Source: Paenibacillus silagei (GTDB taxonomy: Bacteria; Bacillota; Bacilli; Paenibacillales; Paenibacillaceae). Taken from it: a stretch of DNA of 64,000 bases. The notes beneath the pieces were generated by a model. It did not search any database and was not told the DNA's origin. It saw only the letters and a program-made list of their open reading frames with translations. Below are positions 16,709 through 24,785 of the stretch, one piece after another. The position numbers were made by a program, and so were the translations under genes. How positions within the stretch are numbered: position 1 is the stretch's first letter; every line of letters begins with the position of its first letter. The DNA lies in NCBI RefSeq assembly GCF_017874735.1, contig NZ_JAGGLV010000011.1, forward strand, positions 1 to 64,000, given 5' to 3'.

Positions 16709-18088
16709 CTAATATACCGGATAACCGGATACAAACACTGCCAGATACAGCAGACCCCCCGCAATAAATAGCGTAGTGAGCAGGATATCCTTCCACTTCT
16801 TATCCTCCGTCAACAGCACAGCCGCGAACGCCAGCGGAAACGCAACAGCGAAATAACGCGGAGCAGACAGCAGCCAAGTCGGGGCCACTACATAGACGAA
16901 ATAGGCGATCATGTACGCCATGTAGGCGGGATTAAGCTTCTTCGTACTGCAGAGCATCATGAAGAGAACCAGGAAGATCGCACACAAATTCGGCAGCCAC
17001 AGCCCTAAGAACGACCGGTAATCGGCATCCTTGAAGGTATTCACCGCATATTCCATCTGATATCTCGCAGTATCGAAAAAGAAGTAGAACCGCTGCGACC
17101 AGTGCTCCCGCTGATAAATACTGAACTGGAACGCGTTGCCCGTCACATTGTAATTGATGTAGAGATAAGCCAGCAGACCGAACGAGACGCTCACCAGGGA
17201 GAGAACAGCCAAGATCAGCTTATTCGTAAAAGCCTTCCGGTCCATTGACCTGTAGCCAGCGGCCAGCTCCCGGGCAAATTCCACGGCAATCGGCACGGCC
17301 AGCAGAATCCCCGGGGAACGGGTGAATCCGGCCAGCGCTGCACAGAGGCAGCCCAGCAGCCATCGCTTTTTGCGCACAAAATACAGCGCCATCAGGGAGA
17401 GCAGCAGGAACAGCGCCTCCGTCATGGGAAGGAAGAAAAAGAAGGCTGACGGAAAGATGAAGATGTACTTCACCACCCGCAAAGCATTCTTGCGCGCCAT
17501 ATCCAGCCGGGCCAGTTCATAAGCGAACAACGCCGCTGCAAGCGTGCAGAGATTGGCTACGGCAAATCCTGCAGCCATATAATTGCCTGTGAAGAACTGC
17601 GCCAGCTTGATCATAACGGGAAAGAACGGCAGAAATACAATATGAAATCTGGGATCTCCTTCCGTCACATACCACCGTTCGGCAATGCCCAGGTAAGACA
17701 TCGCATCAATTCCGCGGATATGCCACATCTCAATGAAGCGGGAGAACAGGCTGCCTGAGCCTCCCTCCCGAAGCACCCAGAATACATAAGCCGCAAGGAT
17801 TAGCAGCACCCGGCTAGCGATCACCCACAGCACAATCTTCCACCAGATCCGCTGCCGTTCCTCCGGGGAGTCGTCCGTATTCACCGTCCGCAGTGCGCTT
17901 GGGCTATTGATGTACCCGGTTATAGCGGGGATGGCCCGCAGGCCCGTCCAGATAAACAGGGCCAGACAGAGCAGGGAAGCCAAGGCCCCCGCCAGGGTCC
18001 AGGTATGTACCGACACTGCCCATACCCAGACAGCTATTATCATAACAAGGATAAAGAGTGCTGAAATTGCTGTATTGACCTTTTTCAC
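16709..18088 (-). CDS. PIG-V-like mannosyltransferase (GT-C membrane protein)
   Basis: A polytopic membrane protein of 459 aa with about 11-12 hydrophobic helices. The first extracytoplasmic loop carries 'GIDAMSYLGIAERWY'. The segment 'FIFPSAFFFFLPMTEALFLLL' followed by 'LAGFTRSPGILLAVP' is the PIG-V pattern of lipid-phosphate-sugar-dependent mannosyltransferases. The start is uncertain. GGAGG at 18094-18098 favours the GTG at 18088 (5-base spacing) over the adjacent ATG at 18091. An open frame reaches 18166 but lacks a site there. The acceptor is unknown. Confidence 0.82.
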   Translation of the reverse strand: MKKVNTAISALFILVMIIAVWVWAVSVHTWTLAGALASLLCLALFIWTGLRAIPAITGYINSPSALRTVNTDDSPEERQRIWWKIVLWVIASRVLLILAAYVFWVLREGGSGSLFSRFIEMWHIRGIDAMSYLGIAERWYVTEGDPRFHIVFLPFFPVMIKLAQFFTGNYMAAGFAVANLCTLAAALFAYELARLDMARKNALRVVKYIFIFPSAFFFFLPMTEALFLLLSLMALYFVRKKRWLLGCLCAALAGFTRSPGILLAVPIAVEFARELAAGYRSMDRKAFTNKLILAVLSLVSVSFGLLAYLYINYNVTGNAFQFSIYQREHWSQRFYFFFDTARYQMEYAVNTFKDADYRSFLGLWLPNLCAIFLVLFMMLCSTKKLNPAYMAYMIAYFVYVVAPTWLLSAPRYFAVAFPLAFAAVLLTEDKKWKDILLTTLFIAGGLLYLAVFVSGYPVY

Positions 18089-18187
18089 CATAGCCTCCGG
18101 TTCCGCAAGCTTTGCGGTATTGATTAGTCTTTTTCTCATTTTCTTATAGAAATGCCTGTAGCACAATGATTAGTTTGAAGCGGCCTT

Positions 18188-18213
18188 ACAAAATAACCCC
18201 ACAAAGTGGGGCT
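18188..18213 (-). terminator. Secondary hairpin terminator
   Basis: On the minus strand AGCCCCAC-TTT-GTGGGGTT is followed by ATTTTG. It lies downstream of the main opp terminator and could catch read-through before the mannosyltransferase gene. Confidence 0.55.
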
Positions 18214-18258
18214 TTAGCGTAGGTGATGACTCAGGCACTTTGCGGGGCGCCCCAAAAT

Positions 18259-18295
18259 CAAAAAAAGGAACACTGCGTAAGATTCAGCAGTGTCC
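18259..18295 (-). terminator. Rho-independent terminator of the opp operon
   Basis: On the minus strand GGGACACTGC pairs with GCAGTGTTCC and is followed by a run of seven T. It lies 31 bp after the stop of the oppF-like gene. Confidence 0.88.
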
Positions 18296-18325
18296 CTCTT
18301 CGGTACAGCATATGGTAATCCTTGC

Positions 18326-19351
18326 TCAGGATTTCGGAAGCAACGGGAAATGACAGGCTACCGGACGGCCCGGCAGGACCTCTTCCAGCAGCGGCTCCAC
18401 TAAGCGGCATTTGTCCTGGACGAACGGGCAGCGGGTATGGAACCGGCAGCCGGAGGGCGGATTGGCCGGGGAGGGCACATCTCCCTCCAGCATAATGCGC
18501 TCCTGCTTACGCCTTGGCGTAGGCTTGGGAATGGCCGAGAGCAGGGCGGCAGTATACGGATGCAGAGGGGCCGCGAACAGTTCCTCCGTCTCCCCCACCT
18601 CCACCAGCTTACCCAGGTACATGACCCCAACGCGGTCAGAGATATGACGGACTACGTTCAAACCATGCGCAATGAACAGGAAGGTTAGGCCCAGCTCCTT
18701 CTGCAGCTTCATCAGCAGGTTAATGACCTGGGATTGCACGGATACGTCCAGCGCGGACACGGCCTCATCGGCCACAATAAACTGCGGATTCAGCGCAATC
18801 GCCCGGGCGATGCCAATGCGCTGGCGTTGTCCGCCGGAGAATTCATGCGGATAGCGGTTCCGGCGGCTGGCATCCAGACCCACCAGCTCCATCAGCTCGA
18901 CCACCCGGGCATCGATCTCCTTGCCGGACATCCTCCAGTGAATGCGCAGCGGCTCGCCGATAATATCCTTGACGAGAAAGCGCGGGTTCAGCGATCCGAA
19001 CGGGTCCTGGAAAATAATCTGCATCTCTTCCCGCAGCTTCCGCATGTCACGCGAACCCAGCGAATGGATATCCTGGCCCTTGAATAGCACCTGCCCCCCG
19101 GTCGCACTTTGCAGCCGGAGCAGTACCCGTCCGAAGGTGGATTTGCCGCAGCCGGATTCCCCGACAAGCCCGAACGTCTCGCCTTGGCGGATCGCCAGAT
19201 TGACCCCATCCACCGCCTTCACCTGCCCGACGGTCCGGTTAAGCAGACCCTTGGTGATCGGAAAATACTTCTTAATATCCTTAACCTCCACCAGTACTTC
19301 TGAGGAGGCAGCAACCTTACGATCTGGCTTGGCCAATGTCTTGTTCATCAT
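18326..19351 (-). CDS. Oligopeptide ABC importer ATPase (OppF-like)
   Basis: A 341-aa ATPase, one of a pair that powers the importer. Walker A 'GLVGESGCGKST' is near residue 60-71, the signature is 'FSGGQRQRIGIARA', Walker B is 'FIVADEAVSALD', and the switch is 'LFIAHGLNVV'. The C-terminal oligopeptide/dipeptide extension has 'GCRFHTRCPFVQDKC', whose cysteines coordinate an iron-sulfur cluster in some homologues. Its start overlaps the stop of the OppD-like gene (ATGATGA). It is the last gene of the operon and is followed by a strong terminator. Confidence 0.9.
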   Translation of the reverse strand: MMNKTLAKPDRKVAASSEVLVEVKDIKKYFPITKGLLNRTVGQVKAVDGVNLAIRQGETFGLVGESGCGKSTFGRVLLRLQSATGGQVLFKGQDIHSLGSRDMRKLREEMQIIFQDPFGSLNPRFLVKDIIGEPLRIHWRMSGKEIDARVVELMELVGLDASRRNRYPHEFSGGQRQRIGIARAIALNPQFIVADEAVSALDVSVQSQVINLLMKLQKELGLTFLFIAHGLNVVRHISDRVGVMYLGKLVEVGETEELFAAPLHPYTAALLSAIPKPTPRRKQERIMLEGDVPSPANPPSGCRFHTRCPFVQDKCRLVEPLLEEVLPGRPVACHFPLLPKS

Positions 19352-20364
19352 GCGCGCTTCGCCTCCCCGCTGGTATACGCTGAAACCGGCTTATCCTTGA
19401 ACAGCCAGCAGGCGGCCCGGTGATCATCAGAGATCAGGAAATCCGGCGGCTCCTGGCTCCGGCAGATGTCCATCGCATGCGGACAGCGCGGATGGAAGCG
19501 GCAGCCCGCAGGCAGCTGTCCTATTGGCGGAATCGTTCCGCTGATCGTATAGAGCTCGCCTCCCCGTCCGCCTTCGAACCCCGGAATCGACTGGAGCAGG
19601 CCTATCGTATAAGGATGGCTGGGGTGGTCGAAGATCTCTTCCACACCGCCTTCTTCCACGATAGCGCCCGCATACATGACAGCAATGCGGTCCGCCATCT
19701 CAGCGGCAACTCCCATGTCGTGGGTAATCAGCAGGATGGACATGCCAAGCTCAGACTGAAGCTTGCGCAGCAGATCCAGAATCTGCGCTTGGACCGTAAC
19801 ATCAAGTGCGGTGGTCGGCTCATCGGCAATCAACAGCTCGGGGTTACAGGCCAGCGCAATCGCAATGACTACGCGCTGGCACATCCCGCCAGACAGCTCA
19901 TGCGGGTACTGCTTCGCACGGATCTCCGGTGCCGGTATGCCCACCAATCTAATCAGATCGACCGCCAGCTTCAGCGCTTCTGCATCCTTCTTATTCTGAT
20001 GCAGCCGCAGACTCTCAGCAATCTGTTCCCCTATGGTGAAGACCGGATTCAGCGAAGACATCGGGTCCTGGAAGATCATAGCGATCTGGTTGCCGCGGAT
20101 CTCCCGCATCTCCTCCTGGCTTTTCGCCCCCAGATCCTGTCCATGGAAGTCAATCTGTCCATCCAGGATCATACCGCCCGCATAATCGATCAGGCGCATG
20201 ATCGCCAGCGAGGTGACACTTTTGCCGCTGCCGGATTCGCCTACAATACAGACTGTCTGACCTTTATTCACCGTAAGGGAGATGCCGTCGGTTGCTTTGA
20301 GCAGTCCCTTCTCTGTCGCAAAGCCGGCAGTTAGTTTCCGGATTTCGAGTAGTTTTTGCGCCAT
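19348..20364 (-). CDS. Oligopeptide ABC importer ATPase (OppD-like)
   Basis: A 338-aa ATPase partner. Walker A is 'VGESGSGKSVTSL' (about 41-53), signature 'LSGGMCQRVVIAIA', Walker B 'LLIADEPTTALD', and switch 'LLITHDMGV'. The same Cys-bearing C-terminal motif is present ('GCRFHPRCPHAMDIC'). The ATG with GGAGG 8 bases upstream lies inside the end of the permease gene (34-bp overlap), so translation is coupled. Confidence 0.9.
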   Translation of the reverse strand: MAQKLLEIRKLTAGFATEKGLLKATDGISLTVNKGQTVCIVGESGSGKSVTSLAIMRLIDYAGGMILDGQIDFHGQDLGAKSQEEMREIRGNQIAMIFQDPMSSLNPVFTIGEQIAESLRLHQNKKDAEALKLAVDLIRLVGIPAPEIRAKQYPHELSGGMCQRVVIAIALACNPELLIADEPTTALDVTVQAQILDLLRKLQSELGMSILLITHDMGVAAEMADRIAVMYAGAIVEEGGVEEIFDHPSHPYTIGLLQSIPGFEGGRGGELYTISGTIPPIGQLPAGCRFHPRCPHAMDICRSQEPPDFLISDDHRAACWLFKDKPVSAYTSGEAKRA

Positions 20365-21353
20365 TGTTCCAGCCTCCTCCGGGATTTGGTCACTTGCTGT
20401 CTGGGATCAAGGGCATCCCGGATGCCGTCGCCGATAAAGTTAACCGCCAGCACCACCATCAGGATGCAAAAGCCCGGATACACCGCCTGCATCGGATCAA
20501 TCAGCATGAACTCCTGGGCGTTGCTGAGCATCAGCCCCCAGCTCGTAGCCGGAGCCTGAATACCAAGACCCAGATAGGACAACGCGGATTCACTGAGAAT
20601 CGCGCCGCCGACCATCAACGTGGCATTAACAATGATCGGGAAGCTTGCATTGCGGAGCAGATGCCGGAAGATGATTCCCCAGCTGGATACGCCAATTGCT
20701 CTAGCCGCCTCCACATACTGCATTTCCCGCAGCTGCAGGAAGGTTCCCCGGACCAGCCGGGCAATACTCATCCAGCTCGTGAACGCCAGAATCAGGATCA
20801 TGAATTTAATCTGTGTTCCGAAAAGCGCCATCACCAGGATATTCAGGAACAGGGATGGTACGGAGTTCATGACGTCAACAATCCGCATGAATACCGTATC
20901 CACGAATCCGCCGAAGTAACCCGAGATTGCACCGACCACCGATCCGACCAGCACGGATACAAAAGCAACGGAAAAACCGATAAGCAGCGAGATTCGCGCA
21001 CTGTAGAGCAATCTGCTGAGAATATCGCGGCCCAGCTCGTCGGTGCCGAGGGGATGCCCCTCCGCTCCCGGCTTCAGGTTGGCGAACATCAGATCAATCT
21101 TCTCCGGCCCATAGGAAGTCAGAAACGGTGCGAAGATCGCCAGCAGGACAAAGATAAGCAGGACGGCCAACCCGCCCATGGCAAAAGGATTGCGTGAAAA
21201 CTTCTTCCACAGCACTCTCCACGGGCCGGGAGGTCTGTCCAACTCCACCACCGGAATTTCCGGGTCGGTCCCGCCCGGCATCGGACTCATATCCGGCGTT
21301 CCCAGCGGCTTGGAGACCTTCCCTTTGATAAGCTCTGTATTATCTGTACTCAT
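20331..21353 (-). CDS. Oligopeptide ABC importer permease (OppC-like)
   Basis: A 340-aa inner-membrane permease. A long cytoplasmic N-terminus (about 60 residues) is followed by six predicted helices. 'HPLGTDELGRDILSRLLYSARISL' is the OppC/DppC signature. The EAA loop 'YVEAARAIGVSSWGIIFRHLLRN' contacts the ATPase. Its start overlaps the OppB-like stop by 4 bp. Confidence 0.9.
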   Translation of the reverse strand: MSTDNTELIKGKVSKPLGTPDMSPMPGGTDPEIPVVELDRPPGPWRVLWKKFSRNPFAMGGLAVLLIFVLLAIFAPFLTSYGPEKIDLMFANLKPGAEGHPLGTDELGRDILSRLLYSARISLLIGFSVAFVSVLVGSVVGAISGYFGGFVDTVFMRIVDVMNSVPSLFLNILVMALFGTQIKFMILILAFTSWMSIARLVRGTFLQLREMQYVEAARAIGVSSWGIIFRHLLRNASFPIIVNATLMVGGAILSESALSYLGLGIQAPATSWGLMLSNAQEFMLIDPMQAVYPGFCILMVVLAVNFIGDGIRDALDPRQQVTKSRRRLEQWRKNYSKSGN

Positions 21354-22321
21354 GCTGCCTTCCCCCCTTGCTTGCCGAGCTTCACCCGGGGATCAACTAC
21401 GACATACAGTATATCTGCCAGCAGATTGCCAATGACGACCATCACAGCCGTGACGATAGTCACAGCCATCAGTGCCGAATATTCGCGTGCAGTGGCCATC
21501 TCTACGAACCAACGGCCCATTCCCGGCCAGTTGAATACATTCTCTGTTAGTGCGGCCCCTCCTACCAGGATCGGAAGATCAAGGCCTAGTATCGTAATAA
21601 TTGGAATTAGTGCATTGCGCAGGGCATGGCGGAAGACGACCTTCCGTTCCTTGACACCTTTGGCCCGTGCCGTCCGGATATAATCCTGATCCAGCACCTC
21701 CAGCATACTGGCCCGCGCATACTTCATATAAGAAGCCAGGAAACCAAGTGCCAGTACGGTTACCGGCAGCACCAGATGCATGAATAAATCAGCGATACTG
21801 TCTTCCTTGCCTCTTGTATGCATATCCGACAATGGGAACCAGTCCAGCTTGAGCGACAGCCACTGCTGCAATAGAATCCCGAACCAGAAGGTCGGCATGG
21901 CGAAGCCCAGATAAGAAATGAATGAAGCCGTCTGATCCGATAAACCATAGACTTTGGTACTATTATAGATTCCCCAAGGGATTGCGATCAGCAGGGATAC
22001 CAGCCAAGCCGCGCCCATCAGGATTATGGTATTGCCGATACGCGGCCAGAGCAGATCCGAGATCGCAATATGGTTCTTGAAGGTATACCCCAGATCTCCT
22101 TGCAGCAGGTCGCCGATCCAGTGGAAATACTGGATATGAATCGGCTGATCCAGACCCAGGTTCTTGGCTTGCTGCTCGAAGATTTCCGGTGTCAGGCCCG
22201 GCGCGAGCATCACTTGTGTAGGGCCGCCCGGAGCTGCATGGATCAGAAGAAAGGTTAGTATGGTAATCAGAAAGATGACCAGTACCGATTGAAGCACTCT
22301 ACGTATCAGGTATTCTGTCAT
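21350..22321 (-). CDS. Oligopeptide ABC importer permease (OppB-like)
   Basis: A 323-aa permease beginning MTEYLIRRVLQSVLVIFLITILTF, the standard OppB/DppB start. Six helices are present, and the EAA loop is 'YIRTARAKGVKERKVVFRHALRNA'. It pairs with the OppC-like protein. It is separated from the binding-protein gene by a 122-bp gap that contains a hairpin. Confidence 0.9.
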   Translation of the reverse strand: MTEYLIRRVLQSVLVIFLITILTFLLIHAAPGGPTQVMLAPGLTPEIFEQQAKNLGLDQPIHIQYFHWIGDLLQGDLGYTFKNHIAISDLLWPRIGNTIILMGAAWLVSLLIAIPWGIYNSTKVYGLSDQTASFISYLGFAMPTFWFGILLQQWLSLKLDWFPLSDMHTRGKEDSIADLFMHLVLPVTVLALGFLASYMKYARASMLEVLDQDYIRTARAKGVKERKVVFRHALRNALIPIITILGLDLPILVGGAALTENVFNWPGMGRWFVEMATAREYSALMAVTIVTAVMVVIGNLLADILYVVVDPRVKLGKQGGKAA

Positions 22322-22385
22322 TGGCTATCCTCCTAGAGATGGTAAGGCGAAAGCTTGCGGCGGCCCCTCCCATTGATACAAAAGG

Positions 22386-22417
22386 GGGAGGTGAAAGAGC
22401 ACGCTCCTTCACCTCCC
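22386..22417 (-). terminator. Attenuating hairpin between binding protein and permease genes
   Basis: GGGAGGTGAA pairs with TTCACCTCCC around a short loop. On the minus strand it is followed by CCTTTTGT. A leaky terminator here would give an excess of binding protein over permeases, as in many peptide importer operons. Confidence 0.7.
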
Positions 22418-22443
22418 GCAAGTCTATTCAGTTAGTCGGTACG

Positions 22444-24189
22444 TTACTCGGTTACCCACCATTTGATAGCGTGGAAGAATTGTCCGTAGCCCAGTGACGG
22501 CTCAGGAGCATCCTCCTCTGCCCAGTGCACTCTAGGTCCTGTTCCGATCGCCTGACCATACTGATACAGGAATACATAAGGAAGGTCGGTCGAGATTTCC
22601 TTACCTACTTCTTTGTAGATTTCTTTGCGCTTAGCCTGATCTACCGTAGAATATCCGTCTACCCACAGCTTATCCAGCTTCTCATTCTTATACCAGCCGC
22701 TGTTCTGTCCGGCAGGCGGGAAGTACTTGGAGGAGAAGATGCTCTCTGCATCCGGGTCTGGTGTATTCAGGGACCATGCCAGCAGCAGGGCCTGATATTT
22801 ACCCGGCGTTACGTTCTGGTCAATCCATGCAGCGAAGTCGATCGCCTTAGGCTTCACCTCAATGCCGACATCCTTCAGGTTCTGCTGGATAACAGCGGCT
22901 ACCTGTTCACGACGGCTGTTGCCGGCATTATACTGCAGCTCGAAGGAGAAGCGGTGGCCGTCTTTGACCAGAATGCCGTCCTTGGCATCCGCAACCCAGC
23001 CGTCTTCAGCCAGGAGCTTCTTGGCCGTTTCAGCATTGTAATCATAGTTCACAGCAGCATCACCCGGGTCAGCCCACGTATCCGGCAGGAACGGCGCATT
23101 CATCAGCGCGCCTACGCCCTTCAGGATATTATCCACCATTCCTTGACGGTTCAAGGCATGGGCAATCGCCTGTCTGGTCTTCTGTCCCTGGAACAGGCCG
23201 TAGCCATCCGGGAAGTTCTTGCCGTCAAAGTTGAAGTTAACATATTCGTACTGCGCGCCCGGCTTCTGGATGATATCGATTTTCCCGTCAGCCTTAACCG
23301 CTTCAACCTGAGTTACCGGAATCGCACTGATATGGTCAGTGTCACCCTTCATAATCGCCTGTACCTCAGTGTTCTGGTCGGCGTAGATCTTGTAGATAAC
23401 CTGAGCGATATGAGGCTTCACGGTTCCCCAGTAGTTCGGATCAGCATCCAGGGTATGGCTCTCGCCCTGCTTCCAGGCTGTCCACTTCCACGGTCCGTTT
23501 GTAACCGTCTTGGCCGGATCAGTACCATAGGCATTCTTCTGCATTTCCGCAGGCTTCACATCCTTCAGGACATGGGCTGGAACAATCTCCTGGACCAGCG
23601 CATACAGGAACGGCGCATAGACTTGGGACATTGTGATCTTGACGGTGTGGTCATCCACCTTCTCAACGCTCTTCACCTTGTCAAAGGCACTGGTCAACGG
23701 TGAACCTGTCTCAGGATTCTTGGCCGTTTCGATGGTGTACACTACATCATCTGCAATAACCGGCTGGCCGTCACTCCATTTGGCGGTATCCTTCAGCTTC
23801 ACGGTATAGGTTAAGCCATCTTCAGAGATCTCCGGCAACGCGGCAGCCAGCGACCAATCCTCTGCCTGTACATTACCTTCACGATCGAGATTGTACAGCT
23901 TGGCGAAGACGAACTGGGCAACATCGCCCGACGAGGTGTCATTAATCATAAGAGGGTTAATATTAACAATATCGGAGAATGTACTTGTAACGAGCGTTCC
24001 GCCGTCGACCGGTGCGTCAGCCGCAGGTGCTTCCGTAGCATCAGGCGTCGCACTCTCTGCCGGTGCTGTAGTGGCTGCAGGCGCATTTGTTGAAGAACCC
24101 GCAGTGTTATTCGTACTGCAACCTGTAAATAGAACCCCTACCAACGATAAGACTAGTAAACCTGACCACCATTTTCTCTTTTTCGCCAT
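22444..24189 (-). CDS. Peptide ABC transporter substrate-binding lipoprotein (OppA/DppA-like)
   Basis: A 581-aa SBP_bac_5 protein. The lipoprotein signal is residues 1-24 with lipobox 'LFTGCS'. It is followed by a Ser/Thr/Ala/Pro/Glu-rich linker (about 26-62) that tethers it away from the membrane. The binding-protein core includes 'WSDGQPVIADDVVYTIE' and 'RQAIAHALNRQGMVDNIL'. It delivers peptides, or possibly another oligomeric ligand, to the B/C/D/F components encoded next. AAGGAGGAG lies 10 bases before the ATG. Confidence 0.9.
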   Translation of the reverse strand: MAKKRKWWSGLLVLSLVGVLFTGCSTNNTAGSSTNAPAATTAPAESATPDATEAPAADAPVDGGTLVTSTFSDIVNINPLMINDTSSGDVAQFVFAKLYNLDREGNVQAEDWSLAAALPEISEDGLTYTVKLKDTAKWSDGQPVIADDVVYTIETAKNPETGSPLTSAFDKVKSVEKVDDHTVKITMSQVYAPFLYALVQEIVPAHVLKDVKPAEMQKNAYGTDPAKTVTNGPWKWTAWKQGESHTLDADPNYWGTVKPHIAQVIYKIYADQNTEVQAIMKGDTDHISAIPVTQVEAVKADGKIDIIQKPGAQYEYVNFNFDGKNFPDGYGLFQGQKTRQAIAHALNRQGMVDNILKGVGALMNAPFLPDTWADPGDAAVNYDYNAETAKKLLAEDGWVADAKDGILVKDGHRFSFELQYNAGNSRREQVAAVIQQNLKDVGIEVKPKAIDFAAWIDQNVTPGKYQALLLAWSLNTPDPDAESIFSSKYFPPAGQNSGWYKNEKLDKLWVDGYSTVDQAKRKEIYKEVGKEISTDLPYVFLYQYGQAIGTGPRVHWAEEDAPEPSLGYGQFFHAIKWWVTE

Positions 24190-24427
24190 TCCTTTACTCC
24201 TCCTTAGTTAAGTGCTTGTACCTGCTCTTCAAAGCTTCTCGGGAGACTGGGATGCTCCGGATCGTTATCCGTCTAAGACCACTAATGACCGCCTACGCAT
24301 TACATGTGACATAACATCACACCTAATATATATTGTAGAAATGCGTTGAATAGACCGCGGGTCAATTAAGGTCAGGGATAACATTCCCGGCGGGAAGCCT
24401 CACAACTTCCCTCATAAATTATGGTTT
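24190..24427 (-). promoter_or_regulatory. Long structured leader of the opp operon
   Basis: About 230 bases separate the predicted transcription start from the oppA-like ATG. The leader begins with hairpins such as GGGAAG-TTGTGAGG-CTTCCC and has further inverted repeats (for example GTGATGTTATGTCAC). I could not match it to a T-box, S-box or other known riboswitch. No small open frame with a ribosome binding site was evident. Confidence 0.4.
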
Positions 24428-24456
24428 ATATTACATGTGAATATATCTTACGTCAA
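24428..24456 (-). promoter_or_regulatory. Sigma-A promoter of the opp operon
   Basis: On the minus strand there is TTGACG (24451-24456), an exact 17-bp spacer and TAATAT (24428-24433). It is the best promoter match in the otherwise AT-rich gap 24190-24683. Confidence 0.55.
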
Positions 24457-24683
24457 TATATTTATTTACCGCTGTACAATCTTACTTTTTTGCTCCTGAA
24501 ACATTTACTTCCAATGTATCTTGAAATAACTGTAAAAATACCTTTTACCCATCATTATAATAAGTTTAATCGGGTTAGTTTTAATGACACTTTCTTATCA
24601 TTTTCGCGATTTTCCGACACTGTTCGTCATATTTTCGTATGTTTCAGCGCTAATTCCCCAGCCATCGGTTCCTTTTCAGGCAC

Positions 24684-24738
24684 AAAAAAGAAGGATAACG
24701 GCTCCGGGCTCCCTCTGCCCTCGGCTCATTATCCTTCC
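24684..24738 (-). terminator. Rho-independent terminator of the FtsX/LolD-type operon
   Basis: On the minus strand AAGGATAATGAGCC pairs with GGAGCCGTTATCCTT across an inner GC-rich stem and is followed by CTTTTTTG. It lies 48 bp after the permease stop. Confidence 0.8.
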
Positions 24739-24785
24739 TTGTATGCTGATGCTTTTTTTATTTTTTTGACAAAATCGTGACTGAA

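Noticed and set aside
22525..23703. 392-codon open frame on the plus strand
   Set aside because: It is antisense to the peptide-binding lipoprotein gene, whose signal peptide, motifs and operon context are convincing.
24190..24427. T-box or other riboswitch in the opp leader
   Set aside because: No T-box sequence, specifier loop or known aptamer core could be recognised.
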